A DNA stretch of 64,000 bases from Isochrysis galbana (taxonomy: Eukaryota > Haptophyta > Isochrysidales > Isochrysidaceae): the NCBI GenBank assembly GCA_018136815.1, contig CM030940.1, forward strand, positions 1,830,001-1,894,000, in the 5' to 3' direction. The notes under the pieces were generated by a model that searched no databases, was not told the DNA's origin, and was given only the letters and a program-made list of their open reading frames with translations. Shown in pieces: positions 39,412 to 51,549 of this stretch (its first letter is position 1; every line of letters starts with the position of its first letter). A program made the translations under genes and the position numbers.

Positions 39412-42400
39412 TTACCCGCGTCTCGCCGCCTCGAGCCTCTCCAATTCTGCCTGCGCCTGCGCGTAGTTGAATTTGAGGTCTTCAACCTGTGGATGCAAGG
39501 GGAGTGCGTTCGCAAGGTATGACGTGCCTATGAGACTACCCGACAACTGGAGGGGTGAGGAGCGCCGACAGCAGCGGTCACGCAAAGCCCATTCCCTCAC
39601 CTCGTCGAAGAATTCAGGCGTGAGAGCTGCAAGCTCCTCAGCCATCGAATCGCGTTCGCGTTGGAGTGCCGCGTGCTCCTCGTGCAGCGCCGCGAGCGCC
39701 GCTTCTAGCCGGGCCGCGTAGGCGGCGCCACCCTCTGCGTGCGCTCCTATGCTAGCCTGCGCCGCCGCCGCCTCGGCCTCTCGCAGAGCGTTTTGGGCAG
39801 CCGCGAGTTCGGAACTCATACGATGCCCATCCTCAGCTAACACGCTCGCGCGTTTCTGTGCTGCGTCAGCCGAAGCGAGCGCCTCCTGTAGCTGCGTCCC
39901 CAATTCGACTACTTGCGAGCGTTTCTCAAGCAACTCGGAGCGCAGCTCTTCAAGCCGAGCCTCGAGGCTTCGATCGCCGGAAGGACTGACGCCTCGCTCG
40001 GCATTTTCGCGCTCGCGCTTCTCCGCCGCGAGGCGCGAGCGGAGTTCGGCGGACCGCTCCTCCTCAACACGAAGAGAGCGGCGCGCCTCGTCGCGTTCTC
40101 GTTGATACTTGGCGGCGCGATCGATCTCGTCTCGGGCGGATGCCGTGCGCGCCTAACAGCGAGCGGAAAGCAATGGATGAGAAGGGTGGGCGGACGCGCG
40201 GGGCAATTCAAAGCGGTTGAGCTGATGAAGCGACCCTCACCACGCCGAGCTCCTTCCGGTCAAAAGCCGCTGCTTCACGCACACCTGTGCCTCATTGAGC
40301 GCCGCCTGGAGTGCCTCGACCTGAGACCTTAGGACCTTGGCCTCCTTCGCAAGCTTAACGTGCTCCACGTTGCTCACCGCACGCTTTTGCAGCGCTGCCT
40401 TCTCCGACTGCAGCGTCTCGATCACGCGGCCCATCCGCTCTACCACAGCGTTAAGCTCCTCTCGGCCAGGAGCAGTGGCAATCCCGCGGCCACGGCCGCG
40501 GCTGCCGCTACGCGAGACTATCGCACCGCCGCTCACCTCACCGCTCGCCACAAGGAAAGACTGGTATGCCAACAAGTCACGCACACGAGCCTCAAGCTGG
40601 GCGACCGAGAGGTTGAGCTGCTCGACGGTAAAGGACAACTCCAGTGACCGCTCCTCCGACGCGACTAGGCGCGCGCGCAAGACGCTGGGCTCATCCTCAG
40701 ATGTCGCCGCAACCCCATCGGCGACAGCCGCGGCCGCGGCTGCCTCAGCAGCGGCGCGCCTCTCCTCCTCACGCTCCTCCATCCGCCGACTACGTTCGGC
40801 GGCGTCGGCCTCCTCCACCCGCCGCAGTTGCGCTTGCGCCTGCGCAAGCTGCGCCGAGAGCGCTTCACGAGCTCTCATTTGCGTCATCGCCTCTCCCATG
40901 CCGCTGGCGCGTTCGCGCGCCATCTTTGCTGCTGACTCTTGCGCCTCGGCCGCTAGGCTGCGAGTCGCAGCCTCCCTCTTTTGGCAGTCAGCGAGCTCCT
41001 CGCGCGTGCGCGCCAATTCGGCCTCCGCCGCCACAAGCTCGGAGCTCTTGGCTTGTAGCTTGGCACGGACGGTTTCGAGTCGTCGCTGCATCCGCTTTTC
41101 CGCCTCCCATCTCTCGAGGGCCGCCATGCTGCTGCTGCCCGCACCGGCGGGACCACCGGCTGGCACACCATCGCTCCTGCGAGATGGCGTTCCATTGCCG
41201 CCAGCACCAGCCTGGATCGCTGACGGACTGGCGGTGCCCGACTTTTGTTTGAGCTCGTGCAGCTGTGCCTCGGCCTGCCTTAACTGCGAGCGCAGACGAT
41301 CTGCCTCTGCCACAGCGAGCTTCCTCGCCCCTTCAATCTGCTTAAAGCGCTCTGCATCTGGTTCGGTGTGCTCATGCAGTACAGCGGAACCCGAGGCTGG
41401 CGCCTCGCCGATGGGCCCGCCGCATGAACCTCTCATGGACTCACCGCTGCCCGGGGCGCGCATTGCGGCCTCGCGTGCGGCCTGCACATCTCTGACCTCG
41501 GCCCTCATTTGCGTCAAGGCATCTCGAGTCGCCTGCCACCTCTCGCGCTCTGCTGCGACGGCGACGTCCACCGCATGCTGCACCATTTCTGGCGAGGCAC
41601 CCGGGGGGGTCGGCGGCTCGATGGGCGCCGCAGTCAACGTATTTAGGGCGTCGGTCCGGAGCGATAGCTGCGCCGCTAGCGACTCATTCGCCGTCTCCGC
41701 CGCCTCGCATCGCGCCACAGCGGCAGCAAGGTCGGAGCGGTACCGCGCCAACTCCCCAGCTTGGCGCGTCGCAAGCGACTCAGCCTCGCCGAGCTGGGTC
41801 GCGAGGCTCTCCGCTTGCGATCTGCTTATCTCCTCGCGCTGCTTGAGCGCCCGCACCTCCGTCAGCAGCTTGGTATGCCGCTCTTGGAGAGCGCTAAGCC
41901 GCGAGGCCAGCTTGCCTTCCTCTTCACGTTCGGACGCCTTCGCCTCCAGCTTGGCGGAAAGCGCCGCTGCGCGCGCGGATCTCTCTGCGTTCTCCTTGGC
42001 GACAAGAGTCATCTCCTCACGGAGGTCGGCCATCGCCGTGCGCATGCGCGAGAGCTCGCTATCCTTCTTGCGAGCCAGTGCACGCAACTGCGAGGGAAGA
42101 AGAGCGACGGGTGGCTCAGCACTAGGGGCGATATGCACGGGCGTTGGCTAGGCATTCAGGCTCACGGCAAACCACCGACCTAGAGGGCATGTCTGCTCGC
42201 CCCACTTGTAGCGTGCAACTGGCGGCACCACCTGCGCAAGTTGCGAGTGCATTGCTGACGACGGCTCCCGGCGTTTCTCCGCCTCCAGCGCGCCACCAAG
42301 GCGCTCCACCTCGGCAACTTGCTCTTGAAGGTGAATCCGAAGCGCCGCCACCTCGTGGGCTGCCGCTTCCGCTTCCACCTGCAAGCGCTGGATAGTCTCA

Positions 42401-45400
42401 TCTTTCTCGATGAGCAGCTCCTCAACCTGAGCCCCAGAAAGCTCTAAGCCATCCGAGGCGCGAGGCAGTGGAGCCTCGTCTACCTTCCTGAGCTCACCCT
42501 CCAGCTCGCGCAGACCGGACGCTTGGAGCTGGTAAAGGCGTTCGTTCAGCTTCTCGATTTCGGCCGCGTTGGCCGCTTTTTCGGTGCGCAGAGCCTCTCT
42601 ACTCGCCTCGAGCATCGCACGCAGCTTCGCTGACATCTCCTCTTGCTTGCGCACTTTGATGTGCAGCCCGTCGATTGTCTCCTGCGCAATGGCGCTGAGG
42701 CGTGCTTGTCGTGCGCCCGCGCCCGCTGCCGCTGCGAGAGCTGCCTCGGCCGCTCCTGCGCCCCCCTCAGCCGCTGCGCGGGCGTCCGCAGTGTGCGCTG
42801 CGTGTAGCTCGGCGATGAGTGCCTCCTTGCGGGCAACCACCTCGCCTTCCGCGGCAAGCTCGGCGCGTGCCTCCGCTAGCTCAGCCCGTACGGCGGCAAG
42901 GTCGGACCGCAGCAGGCCCAACTCGGACTCCTTTGCCGTCAGCTGTGTCTGAAGCTCGAGAACAACGGCACGGGCTACCATGCCACCGGCGCCATCCCTT
43001 GTATCAACGGCAGGCCCCCCTGGCCAATCGCCAGAGGGGAGTGTCACGTCGCGGGGTTGCGGCGCGTCGGGCTTGGCAGGCGTAGTGATCTGTGATGTGG
43101 GTGCCGCTTTTGCGGCGGGCGTCTCCGAGGCAGGCTGCGCGTCGACTGCTGCTGCGGTCGGCCCCCGCCGCAGCGTGACGGCATCGAGCTGCGCCTGCGT
43201 TAGTTGCGATCGTACGGCGGCGAGTTCTGTCTTGAGTTCCCCCTCGCGGGCGGCCGCCTCCCGCTCCTTGAGCCTTGCCTGTTCCTGCACTCGCACGAGG
43301 GCCTCTTCGGCCGCCTCTCGCGCAACCGTCGCCTCGCGCGCTGTCGCCGCCTCGCGCGCAATGGACGTTTCAAGTGCAGCTACCTGCCGGCGGAGCCGGA
43401 GTTCGGCCACCTTGTGCTGCGTTTTCTCCTCGGAGAGCTGAGCCAATGAGACGCGGGCGGCGACCATGGCCTCGTAGTCGCCACTGCTGGTGACATCTGC
43501 ACTTGGCTGCGCTTCCCCGATAAGCGTCGCAAGCAAGGCGCGTTGATCCTCATCTCGCGCTGCCGCGGCCGCAAGCTCGGCGTAAAGCTTCTCCCGCTCC
43601 CGTTCCGCCTCGTTTGCCCGGTCGACTGCGGCGGCAGCGCGGGCAGCATGCTCATTGATCTTGGCCGTGGCTGCTTCCAGCTGCGATAGCGGCACATGCG
43701 TCGCCACCTCCGTACGCACCTCCGAAAGCCGGCGTGAGTGTTCCGACTGCTCGGACGCAAGGCGCGCGGTGGCGTCCGCCACGGCGACAGTGCGGGCGTC
43801 GAGCTGTAGGTGGGCTCGGTGGAGGGCCGCCTGCGTGTGGTATAGCTTTGCCCGCGCCGCTGCCTCCTTGCGTCTCGCCTCGCCCTCGGCGCGGCGCGCC
43901 ACCATCACCTCCCACTGCATGCGGCCTAGCTCGACGCCCTCATCACTTGCCTCGGCCAGCTGGAGCGCTGCCGCCCGCAGCGCGGCGTTCTCCGCCTCAT
44001 CGGCCTCGAGCCGCGCAGCGAGCTCGGTAGCCTGTGCCACCGCCACTTGCTCCATCTCGCGTGCGCGGTCGAGCTCCGCCCGCGCGACGGAGAGCTCAAA
44101 CTCGAGCGAGTGGCTGCCTGCCTCGAGCGACCGCACGCCTTCCGCTGGACCACCACCGCCGCTCGCCTCGCGCCGCGCGGCCGCGAGCTCGCGTTGGCTG
44201 GCTGCTAGCTCCTCTTCCGCCGCGAGGAGGGCGGTACGCATCTCACCCACGGGCGCTTCGACGGCCTGCAGCCGCTCCGTCAGTACTTGGCGCGCTCGCT
44301 GCGCGTCGGCAAGGACGCGTTCAGCCGCCTCGGCGCGAGAGATGGCCGCTGCTTGGGAAATCTCGAGGGCAGCCACGCGCGCCTCCAGCTCTAGCTGAGC
44401 GCGCGCAGCAGCCGCGCTACTGCGCGAGGGCGTCGCGCTAGCAGCGGCGGCAGTCTGCGGTTGAGGTTTCTGTTGTAGCTGTTGCAACGCGGCATGCGCG
44501 GCGGCGGCGGCCTCAGCGGCCGAGTGTGCATTGGCTTGCGAGACCGTGAGCTGCTCTCTTAGCAGCGCCGCCTCGGCGCGTAGCGCGACCGCCTCATGCT
44601 CCGCGCCGGCACAACGCGCGGCCTGGTCGACCGCCGAGCGGTATGCGCGCTGCAGCGCCTCGTGGCTCGACCTTTCGGCCTCGAGCTCCTCCCGAGGGGC
44701 CGAGCCCACTAGCTTGCGCGTCGCCTCACCTAGACGGGCCTCAAGCTCGCGACGGGCTCGCTCGAGCCGGGCGCCTCGCGCCGCTGCCTCCGCCGCCGCC
44801 TGCCGCGCCTCCTCTGCCGCCGCTTGCTGGCCCTTCCTTAAGCCCTCAAGCTCGGAGGCTTGCGCAGCAGCGGTACGTGAAAGCACGAGCTCGCGAACTC
44901 GCAAGGCAGTCAGGCGGCGCCCCATGCTCGCGATGGCCGCCTGTGCTTCGTCGCCCGACATTTCGAGCGCGGTGGCCATCGCGCTCCACGAGTCGATGCG
45001 NNNNNNNNNNNNNNNNNNNNNNNNNNNNNNNNNNNNNNNNNNNNNNNNNNNNNNNNNNNNNNNNNNNNNNNNNNNNNNNNNNNNNNNNNNNNNNNNNNNN
45101 CACGCGATCTTCCGCCGCCTGTGCCTCGGCGCGCCCAGCACGCGCCTCGGCGCGCCGCAATTGGGTTGAGAGCTCCTTGAGCTGGCGCACGTGCGTTGCG
45201 TACAGGATCGACTGTTGCTCTTCGAGGCGCTTGTAAGTTGACGAGTATCCGCGCGCCTCGCGGGACATGGCCTCACATTCCTGTTGTGGACAGAGCGTGG
45301 TCGCGTTGGGTTCGAGTGCGCATGCAATGGGCCGTGCGTCATGAAACAGGGCGGCGCTCTGCTCGCCCACTCGGGGCATGGCGTGTCGTTGGCCGCCCCT

Positions 45401-48400
45401 ATCCACGTGCCCGAGAGCGGGTACGCGGAAAAGTTGCGCGTCGCACCTGTTCCCGCATTGCAATCGTGGCCATTGCCTCGAGCAGCTGCGCAGAGAGCGC
45501 GGCGAGCAAAAGCTCGGCTGGCGCATCGCTCGCCTCAATCTCCGCGGGCAACGCTACCGCCTCGGCCTGGCTGCGTGCGTCACCCAGCCCCTGCAAGCTG
45601 CGCAGCCGCGCCGCAGAACGCTGCGCCTCGGCCTCTACTCGCTGCACTGCGGTCGTAGTCGCCGGTGCGATTGCCGCGGCCGGCGCAGGGTGCACGCGGT
45701 GCGCCGCAGCCGGCCGTCGACCTGCTGCTGCCGCGGCCGCGGCGGTCGCAGCATCCACAGGCGGCGGTGGCGGCGCCGAATCGATCTCATTCAGGCGGGT
45801 CGCCAGGCGCGACGAGAGCGTCGCTGCGCGGGCGGCCGCCGCGGCCGCCGCCTCCGCCGACTTTTGGGTTGCGAGCGAGATGGCGGCCGTGGGCGGAGGC
45901 GCGCGTCCCGGCGCCGCACCTCGCGGCGTGGACGCGGGCGCTCCCGGCGCACCGTCAGCCCTTGCGATGGCCTCGGCCTGGAGCGAGTGCGAGAGGGATC
46001 GCAGCCCGGAGCTGACCTCCTCGATGAGCTCGCGCATCGCCGCTGCCTGCGCTGCCCCTCCCGTCTGCGCCGCCGCCAGAAGCGCGACGCGCGCTTCAAG
46101 CTCCTGCTTGTCGGTGGCTAGCGAGACGCGCGCGCGCTCGGCGGAGCGCCGCTTCCCCTCGGACTCGGCTAGCTGGGTGGAGATCTCCGCCAGCTCAGCC
46201 TGTAGCGAGGCGGCGCGGTCCCGCAGCGCCGCTCCGCTGAGCGAGTTCAGATCTGACGCCGCGAGGGCGGCAGCGCGCGCTGCGGACGTGTCGGCAGCGC
46301 TGCCCTCGCCTGTCGCCACTGAGGGTGCCGGGCGGAGCATCCGCTTTGGCCCGATGCGCTCGCCCTCAAAGTCAGGGTCCTCATGAAGCCCAGCATGCAT
46401 CTCCTCGAGTGCAGTGAGCTTTTCGACTGTCATCTCGAGAATGGCGGCGCGTTCGCCGCGGCCGAGCGCCTTTACACGGAGCTGCTTCTTGAGGCGGAGG
46501 CGCTCCTCCTCTAGCTCCTCAACCTCGGCCTCCAGCGCCATGTTGGCGGCGCGTAGCTTCTCCATCTCTACTTGTGATCGCAGGCGCAGCTTGGTCAGAT
46601 CAATGCCGGTCGGCGAGTCGCCGGTGCCGCCCGTGTCACCGCCGCCCTCGGCGCCGGGCGCGCCAATACCGGCGCGCTCCCTCAACCAGGCGACCTCCTC
46701 GGCCAAGTCCTGCAGCTGGCTCTCTCTCGCATTGCGCTCGCGCGTCATCCGGGCCACCTCGTCGTCGCGGGCCTGCAGCGTGTTGCGCAGCCGCTCCGTC
46801 TCCTGTACCGCCTCGCGCAGCCCGAACACGCCGACCTCGTACTCGCTCATACGCGCGCGCAGCTCGACGATGACATCCTCGCGCTGCGCGAGCTTCTCGC
46901 CCAGTGCTGCCTCACGCGCCTTCTGGCGGGCGAGCTCCGCCTTGCCCTCCTCGATCCGGGCGAGGGCGCGGTCGAGCTCAGCGCGGGAGCGCGCACGCTC
47001 CGCGGCCAGCTGCTCGGCGGCGGCGGCCTCGGCTGAGGTGATCCGCGACGCCGCGCGCGCCTCGGCCTCGCGTACTTCGCCCGCCTCGCCGCGGGCGGTG
47101 CGTGCGTCCGCGATTGCATCATCTAGCCGGCGCTGCATCTCCTCGAGCGCCTCGCGCATTGCCACCACCTGCACGTGGGGCGAGCGAGCAGCAGGAAGGG
47201 TGGGGGACTCGGCTACGTGGCCCAGCCTCGAGCCGGAGGCCGTGGAGGCGCCGCTGAATATGATGCGGCCGTACCTGTCGACCCTCGTTGAGAGCCTCCA
47301 CCCGCGTCTCGAGCTCACTGATCTTGGAGTCGCGTTCTTCGATCGTGCGACCGCGCAAGCGCACCTGCGACGCCAGCCGGCGGGCGCCCTCATGTGATGC
47401 GACGGCGACGGCGGCTCGCTCCGTCCCCTTGACCACAGGCTCGATCGGGCACCGGCGAGGCGGCCGCACCTCTCTCTTGAGCTCCGCAATCGTCGCCTCG
47501 TACTCCTTGGCCATCGCATCTTGTTCAGCCTCCTCCTCTGCCAGCTCAGCCTCGAGCCCGTCGACCTGAGTATACGCGCCGCGCGGCCGCGGCTCAGCCA
47601 GACTGTCCCAGCCCCCAAATGCGCCGGGCGGCCGCTCCGTCGGACACGTTACGGGCTCGCCACTCGTGCTGCGTGCAGCACCTTGGCAAGCGCGTCGGCC
47701 TCGGCCGCCTCAGCCTTGGACAGCTGGTTCTCCAACGAGTCAACCAGCCTGGCGCGCTCGGCAGCCGCCTCCTTCTCCTCCTCCAGCTCAGCCATCACGT
47801 CTTCGAGGTTCTCGACCATCTCCTTGAGCTCCGCATCGCGAGCCGCGAGCTGGTCGGCCTGCTTGCACGGAAGGGGAGCAGGCGGTGCGAGAGCGCGTGC
47901 GAGCGAGGCCTCACGCGTGCGTGCGCCGGCGCAGCGTGTGTTCGGCCGCGCACCAGCTTTGACCGCTCCTCCTCCAGGTTGTTGATCTCGCGTGTCTTCT
48001 GCCGGAGGCCCTTCTTCGCCTCACGGTTGCGCTCTTCGCGCGCGGCGACGCTCTCGGCCGTGTTGTCGAGCTGGAGGCGATAGGAGCGGATCTGCTCGCG
48101 CATCTGCGCGAGGTCCTCCTCCATCTGCCGCTTCTCATCCTTGTCCTCCCTGTGGCGCACACGCTCGTTCTCGAGCAGCTTGCGCAGCTCCTCCTCCCTG
48201 TCCTCCCTCCTTTGCACGTCCTTGAGCAGGTCCTTGTTGCGCACCTTGAGATCGTTGATCTCCTCCTGGAGCTGCGTGTTGCGCATGCGCAGCTTCTGAG
48301 CGTCCGCTCCCGCCTCCCCCCGCCCGCCGGGCCGTGGTCCTCCCCCCGCCTCCGCCGCATCGAGAGCCTCCTGCAGCTCTGCGACCTCCTCTTTCCTTTC

Positions 48401-48757
48401 GGCCAGCTCATCTCTCGCCAGCCTCAGCTGCTCACTCAGGTCCCTCAGCCGTCTCTCCTCGTCCTCGCTGCGCTTGGCCCTCTCGAGACGTTTGTTGAGA
48501 CGCCTCACCTCCGCGTCGCGCTGCGTCTGAAGGCCCCTCGCCACCGTCTGGGCCAAAAGGAGAGCGTCTTTGTAGTGCTGGGGGAGAGAAGAGAGGGAAG
48601 AATGTGGCTCTCGCTCGAGATCGAGCGCGAGGAGCGAGGAGAGAGGGGCCTGGAGATCGTCCGAGAGGCCCACGGGGTCTTCTCCTTCGTCTATCGCCTT
48701 TCGTAGCTCTGCGGCTTCCTCTGCGAGCTTCGCCCAGCCTGGAGGGGCGTCCGTCAT
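39412..48757 (-). CDS. CEP290: CEP290 (ciliary transition-zone coiled-coil protein)
   Basis: Nine exons: 48757-47954, 47858-47682, 47565-47470, 47364-47275, 47168-45447, 45280-42232 (with the 100-N gap), 42087-40285, 40152-39601 and 39486-39412. All introns are GT-AG and in phase 0 where testable, giving about 2,790 aa (human 2,479). Nearly the whole protein is coiled coil. CEP290 landmarks: EYEVGVFGLREAVQETE, EEVAWLRERAGIG, GIDLTKLR.., EVEELEEERLRLKKQLRVK, LEEQQSILYATHVRQLKELS, RLSAIAQETIDGLHIKVRKQ, RALARKKDSELSRMRTAMAD, RWEAEKRMQRRLETVRAKLQ, and the C-terminal TPEFFDEVEDLKFNY. CEP290 links microtubules to the membrane at the base of cilia and gates traffic. The start at 48757 is the first ATG after a CT-rich leader. 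Apart from the gap the gene looks intact. Confidence 0.92.
45001..45100. other. Assembly gap (100 N)
   Basis: A run of exactly 100 N inside CEP290 exon 6. The frame appears open on both sides, but the true gap length is unknown, so protein length here is approximate. Confidence 1.
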
Positions 48758-48872
48758 GGGAGAGGAAGGGCCGGGGAGGAAGGGGGGGAGGGGAGAGAGA
48801 GGGACCGGGCTGTCGCTCGGCGAGTCCTTGTCTGTCCAAGATGGGCAGGGTGGGGAGGATGGGCGAGGGAAC

Positions 48873-48903
<31 letters not shown>

Positions 48904-48944
48904 CTGGGGACCCTCTCGAGGAAGTCTAATAATGGGGACGCGAA

Positions 48945-49186
48945 AGAGAGAAGAGAGAGAGAAGAGAGAAGAGAGAAGAGAGAAGAGAGAAGAGAGAAGA
49001 GAGAAGAGAGAAGAGAGAAGAGAGAAGAGAGAAGAGAGAAGAGAGAAGAGAGAAGAGAGAAGAGAGAAGAGAGAAGAGAGAAGAGAGAAGAGAGAAGAGA
49101 GAAGAGAGAAGAGAGAAGAGAGAAGAGAGAAGAGAGAAGAGAGAAGAGAGAAGAGAGAAGAGAGAAGAGAGAAGAGAGAAGAGAAA
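48945..49186. repeat. (AGAGAAG)n heptanucleotide array upstream of CEP290
   Basis: About 33 near-perfect copies of AGAGAAG lie about 190 bp upstream of the CEP290 start; on the coding strand this is (CTTCTCT)n. Flanking sequence (48880-48910 and 49230-49370) is GA and then CT microsatellite. Like the array at 30607 the unit is 7 bp. It may form part of the pyrimidine-rich leader. Confidence 0.9.
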
Positions 49187-49855
49187 TAGAGGAGACTCCG
49201 CGCCAAGGGAAGAGTGAAGACTCTCTCACTCCCTTCTTCCTCAATCTCTCTCTCTCCCCCCCTCTCGCTCTTTCTTCTCTCTCTGTCCCTCTCTCTTTCT
49301 CTCTTCCCCCCCCCCCTCCCTCCCCCCCGCTCTCTCCCTCTCTCTCTCCCTCTCTCTCCTCTGTGAGGGTCCCTCTGCGCCGCGCCAACTGGTTTGGGCG
49401 GGTAAGCCTCGCGCAACGAATACCACCTGGCGGTATTTTTTGTGGCAACAATAGTAGTTAGTCTTAGTTACTCGTCCCTTCCCCCGAGCAGCACCCACGA
49501 CAACAGATACAAGTCCGCCCGGTAGAAGTGCGGGCGGTATGGTGCAAGGGTGGGGCGCGCCAGTGGTCAGGCTCCCCGAGCCCCCACGCTACCTTGCGGC
49601 CGCTGGAGGCGCTTTGCGAGGCGGTGCGGCTGGTGAAGGATCAATCGGGTGTGTATCCTTCCCGCCCGCGCTCGCGCAAAGTCCGCCATCCCGCGCACGC
49701 ATCCAGCTGGAGTGGGGCGGCGGCTGACGAGCGCTGCGGCTGGGCCGTCTGGGGTGCGCAGGAGGGTCTGGGGGCGAATGGGTTGGCGCGGGAACCGAAG
49801 AGACGTGCGGGCTGCGCAGGCGCAGGCGGCTTGCCTTCATTGGTCAGTCTCCTTT

Positions 49856-49948
49856 CCCTCAGGGTTTCTTCCCCTCCCTGTGGGGACTCTCACCCTACCA
49901 TTCCCTCAGGGTTTCTTCCCCTCCCTGTGGGGACTCTCACCCTACCAT
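49856..49948. repeat. Perfect tandem duplication of 47 bp
   Basis: A 47-bp unit beginning CCCTCAGGGTTTCTTCCCCT at 49856 is repeated from 49903 without mismatches up to about 49948. It is recent or an assembly artefact. Confidence 0.85.
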
Positions 49949-50205
49949 GAGCCCCCCCGCGAGCACAGGAGGGCGAGGGCGCGGAGATAGGGGGCGAGGA
50001 CGCGGGGGGCTTGGCTCGGCATGAGGGCGCGCCCCGAGAGGGCCTGGTAGACGCCCACGCCGAGCACGGCGTAGCCCGTCCCCTTGTACAAGCGTGCCGC
50101 GCACAACCGCGCCGGAGGAGCTCCCCTTATCTCCGTTTCCTCGATCGACTTCCAGCCCACCAGCACCTCTATCATCGAGGCGCGCGTGCTTGCCTCCACA
50201 AGCAC
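49942..50205 (-). CDS. Possible exon of an unknown protein
   Basis: A minus-strand frame encodes LVEASTRASMIEVLVGWKSI.., KGTGYAVLGVGVYQALSGRA and ends CSRGGSW-stop. Amino-acid composition and GC-rich third positions look coding, with one hydrophobic segment (TGYAVLGVGVYQAL). No ATG or clear splice site defines its start, and its stop lies at the 47-bp duplication. On the other strand a short coding-like stretch (LRPLEALCEAVRLVKDQSG, about 49585-49650) is also unexplained. Confidence 0.3.
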   Translation of the reverse strand: MLVEASTRASMIEVLVGWKSIEETEIRGAPPARLCAARLYKGTGYAVLGVGVYQALSGRALMPSQAPRVLAPYLRALALLCSRGGSW

Positions 50206-50284
50206 TTCGCCCTCGCCCCACTAGCCCCGAGAAAATCCGGGCCCCTCCCCCCCAAAATAGTGGCCGTGAATACAACAAACCAAC

Positions 50285-50535
50285 AAACAAATGGCGGGCT
50301 TGGTGGAACAACTCTCGAAGCAAATCGATAGTCATAAGATTATTATAAATAATAGCAGAGAAGTTATATAAAGTTATATGATGAAATGATTAAGAAATTA
50401 GAGCATGTGAAATTGGCTTCTAATGTGTTTGACGATTGGACGATGATCGATTCGGATGTTAAACAATTAGAACAAAAAAGGGCAGTATATTGAAAAGATC
50501 CATCTAGCGAGTGTTGCAATCGACCAACTCAGAAG
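50285..50535 (+). pseudogene. AT-rich degenerate coding island
   Basis: Within GC-rich DNA this segment is strongly AT-rich and uses AT-ending codons. Three adjacent frames look like pieces of one protein: MAGLVEQLSKQIDSHKIIIN (stop), KLYDEMIKKLEHVKLASNVF then DDWTMIDSDVKQLEQKRAVY (stop), and EKIHLASVAIDQLRRQI. Frameshifts and stops separate them. The codon use suggests DNA from an AT-rich genome such as a large DNA virus of algae, an organelle or a bacterium. The source is not identified. Confidence 0.4.
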
Positions 50536-50739
50536 ACAAATTTCGACGACGACTACCACCAGAAGGAATCGGTAAAGGAGTAGCGAAGCGGCGCGCGGCC
50601 TCTCACTGGGGGTCGCGCACCCCGACCCAGTCGCCGCCCGTGCGGTCCCAGGGGAGCGAGGATTGGACAACTTCCGAAGCCTCATCAGATACCTCTGACT
50701 GTACTTTTCTACTCATCCGAATCCCAACCCAGATAGACT

Positions 50740-50935
50740 CCCTCCAGGCGCTCCCCAGGAGCTCCCCAGGAGCTCCCCAGGCGCTCCCCAGGCGCTCCCC
50801 AGGAGCTTCCCAGGCGCTCCCCGGCGCTCTCCCGGCGCTCCCCAGGCGTTTCCCCGGCGCTCCCCCGGCGCTCCCCCGGCGCTCCCCCGGCGCTCCCCCG
50901 GCGCTCCCCAGGCGCTCCCCAGGCGCTCCCTGGCA
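50740..50935. repeat. GC-rich 10-bp minisatellite
   Basis: Roughly 19 copies of a 10-11-bp unit of the type GGCGCTCCCC(A/C), with variants GGAGCTCCCCA. It encodes Ser-Pro-Gly-Ala repeats in both directions, which is not evidence of a gene. Confidence 0.85.
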
Positions 50936-51059
50936 GGGGGGGGGAGGGGTTTGGCGGCGCGCGCGCTCGTAGTTGGCAAGTGGCAACGGGGGCGAGTCGC
51001 GAGTCGCGAGCGGCGAGCGAAAGAGATAAAGAGATATGGAGAAAAGGAAAACAAAAAGA

Positions 51060-51365
51060 GAAAAGGGAAAAAAGCCTACTGTATTTGAGGACTGTATTTC
51101 ACTGTATTTGTACGAAGGCCAAATACAGACTGTATATTTACTGTATTTGCCACTCTCCCCCATTGTATTTCCCAACAAGGATTATGGCTATGGCTATGGC
51201 ACGGAGCCGCGCCGCCGCGCTGTGAGGGGCCTGGATGGGAAATACGGTGCTGGGCCCCCCAAATACAGCCAAATACATATGTATTTGGCCTCCAGCCACA
51301 TACATTTCAAATACATTCGAGGCCTACAACTACAACCCAGGCCGCGCTTCAAATACGGATAAAGG
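51060..51365. repeat. Repeat J region: TGTATTT/AAATACA-rich sequence
   Basis: Many TGTATTT and AAATACA motifs in both orientations. The block GATGGGAAATAC (51228) through AAATACAGCCAAATACA and TGTATTTGGCCTCC matches, inverted in part, 52970-53178. It behaves like a MITE family with internal inverted repeats; exact ends are unclear. From 51366 to 51534 nothing else is recognised. Confidence 0.5.
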
Positions 51366-51549
51366 TACCTCGCTTTTAAGGACGAGTCCTTAAAGTAAGG
51401 ACAAACTTCGCTAGGTGAGAGCGCGAGCACAAAGTGCTTGTTTTGCCGAAACCTTGCTTGGCTTGTTGGTTACCTCATGTATATCCTCTTTTAATGTTCC
51501 CATGGCTCTAAGGCACCATTCCCTCAGCAATACCAAGTTTTGTGACATA

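Noticed and set aside
40337-47400. Ser/Arg/Ala-rich frames on the plus strand across CEP290
   Set aside because: They are shadows of coiled-coil codons; the minus strand carries recognisable CEP290 landmarks and consistent splice sites.
48604-49461. Glu/Lys/Arg repeat frame (285 codons)
   Set aside because: It is the AGAGAAG array read as codons and overlaps the CEP290 start on the other strand.
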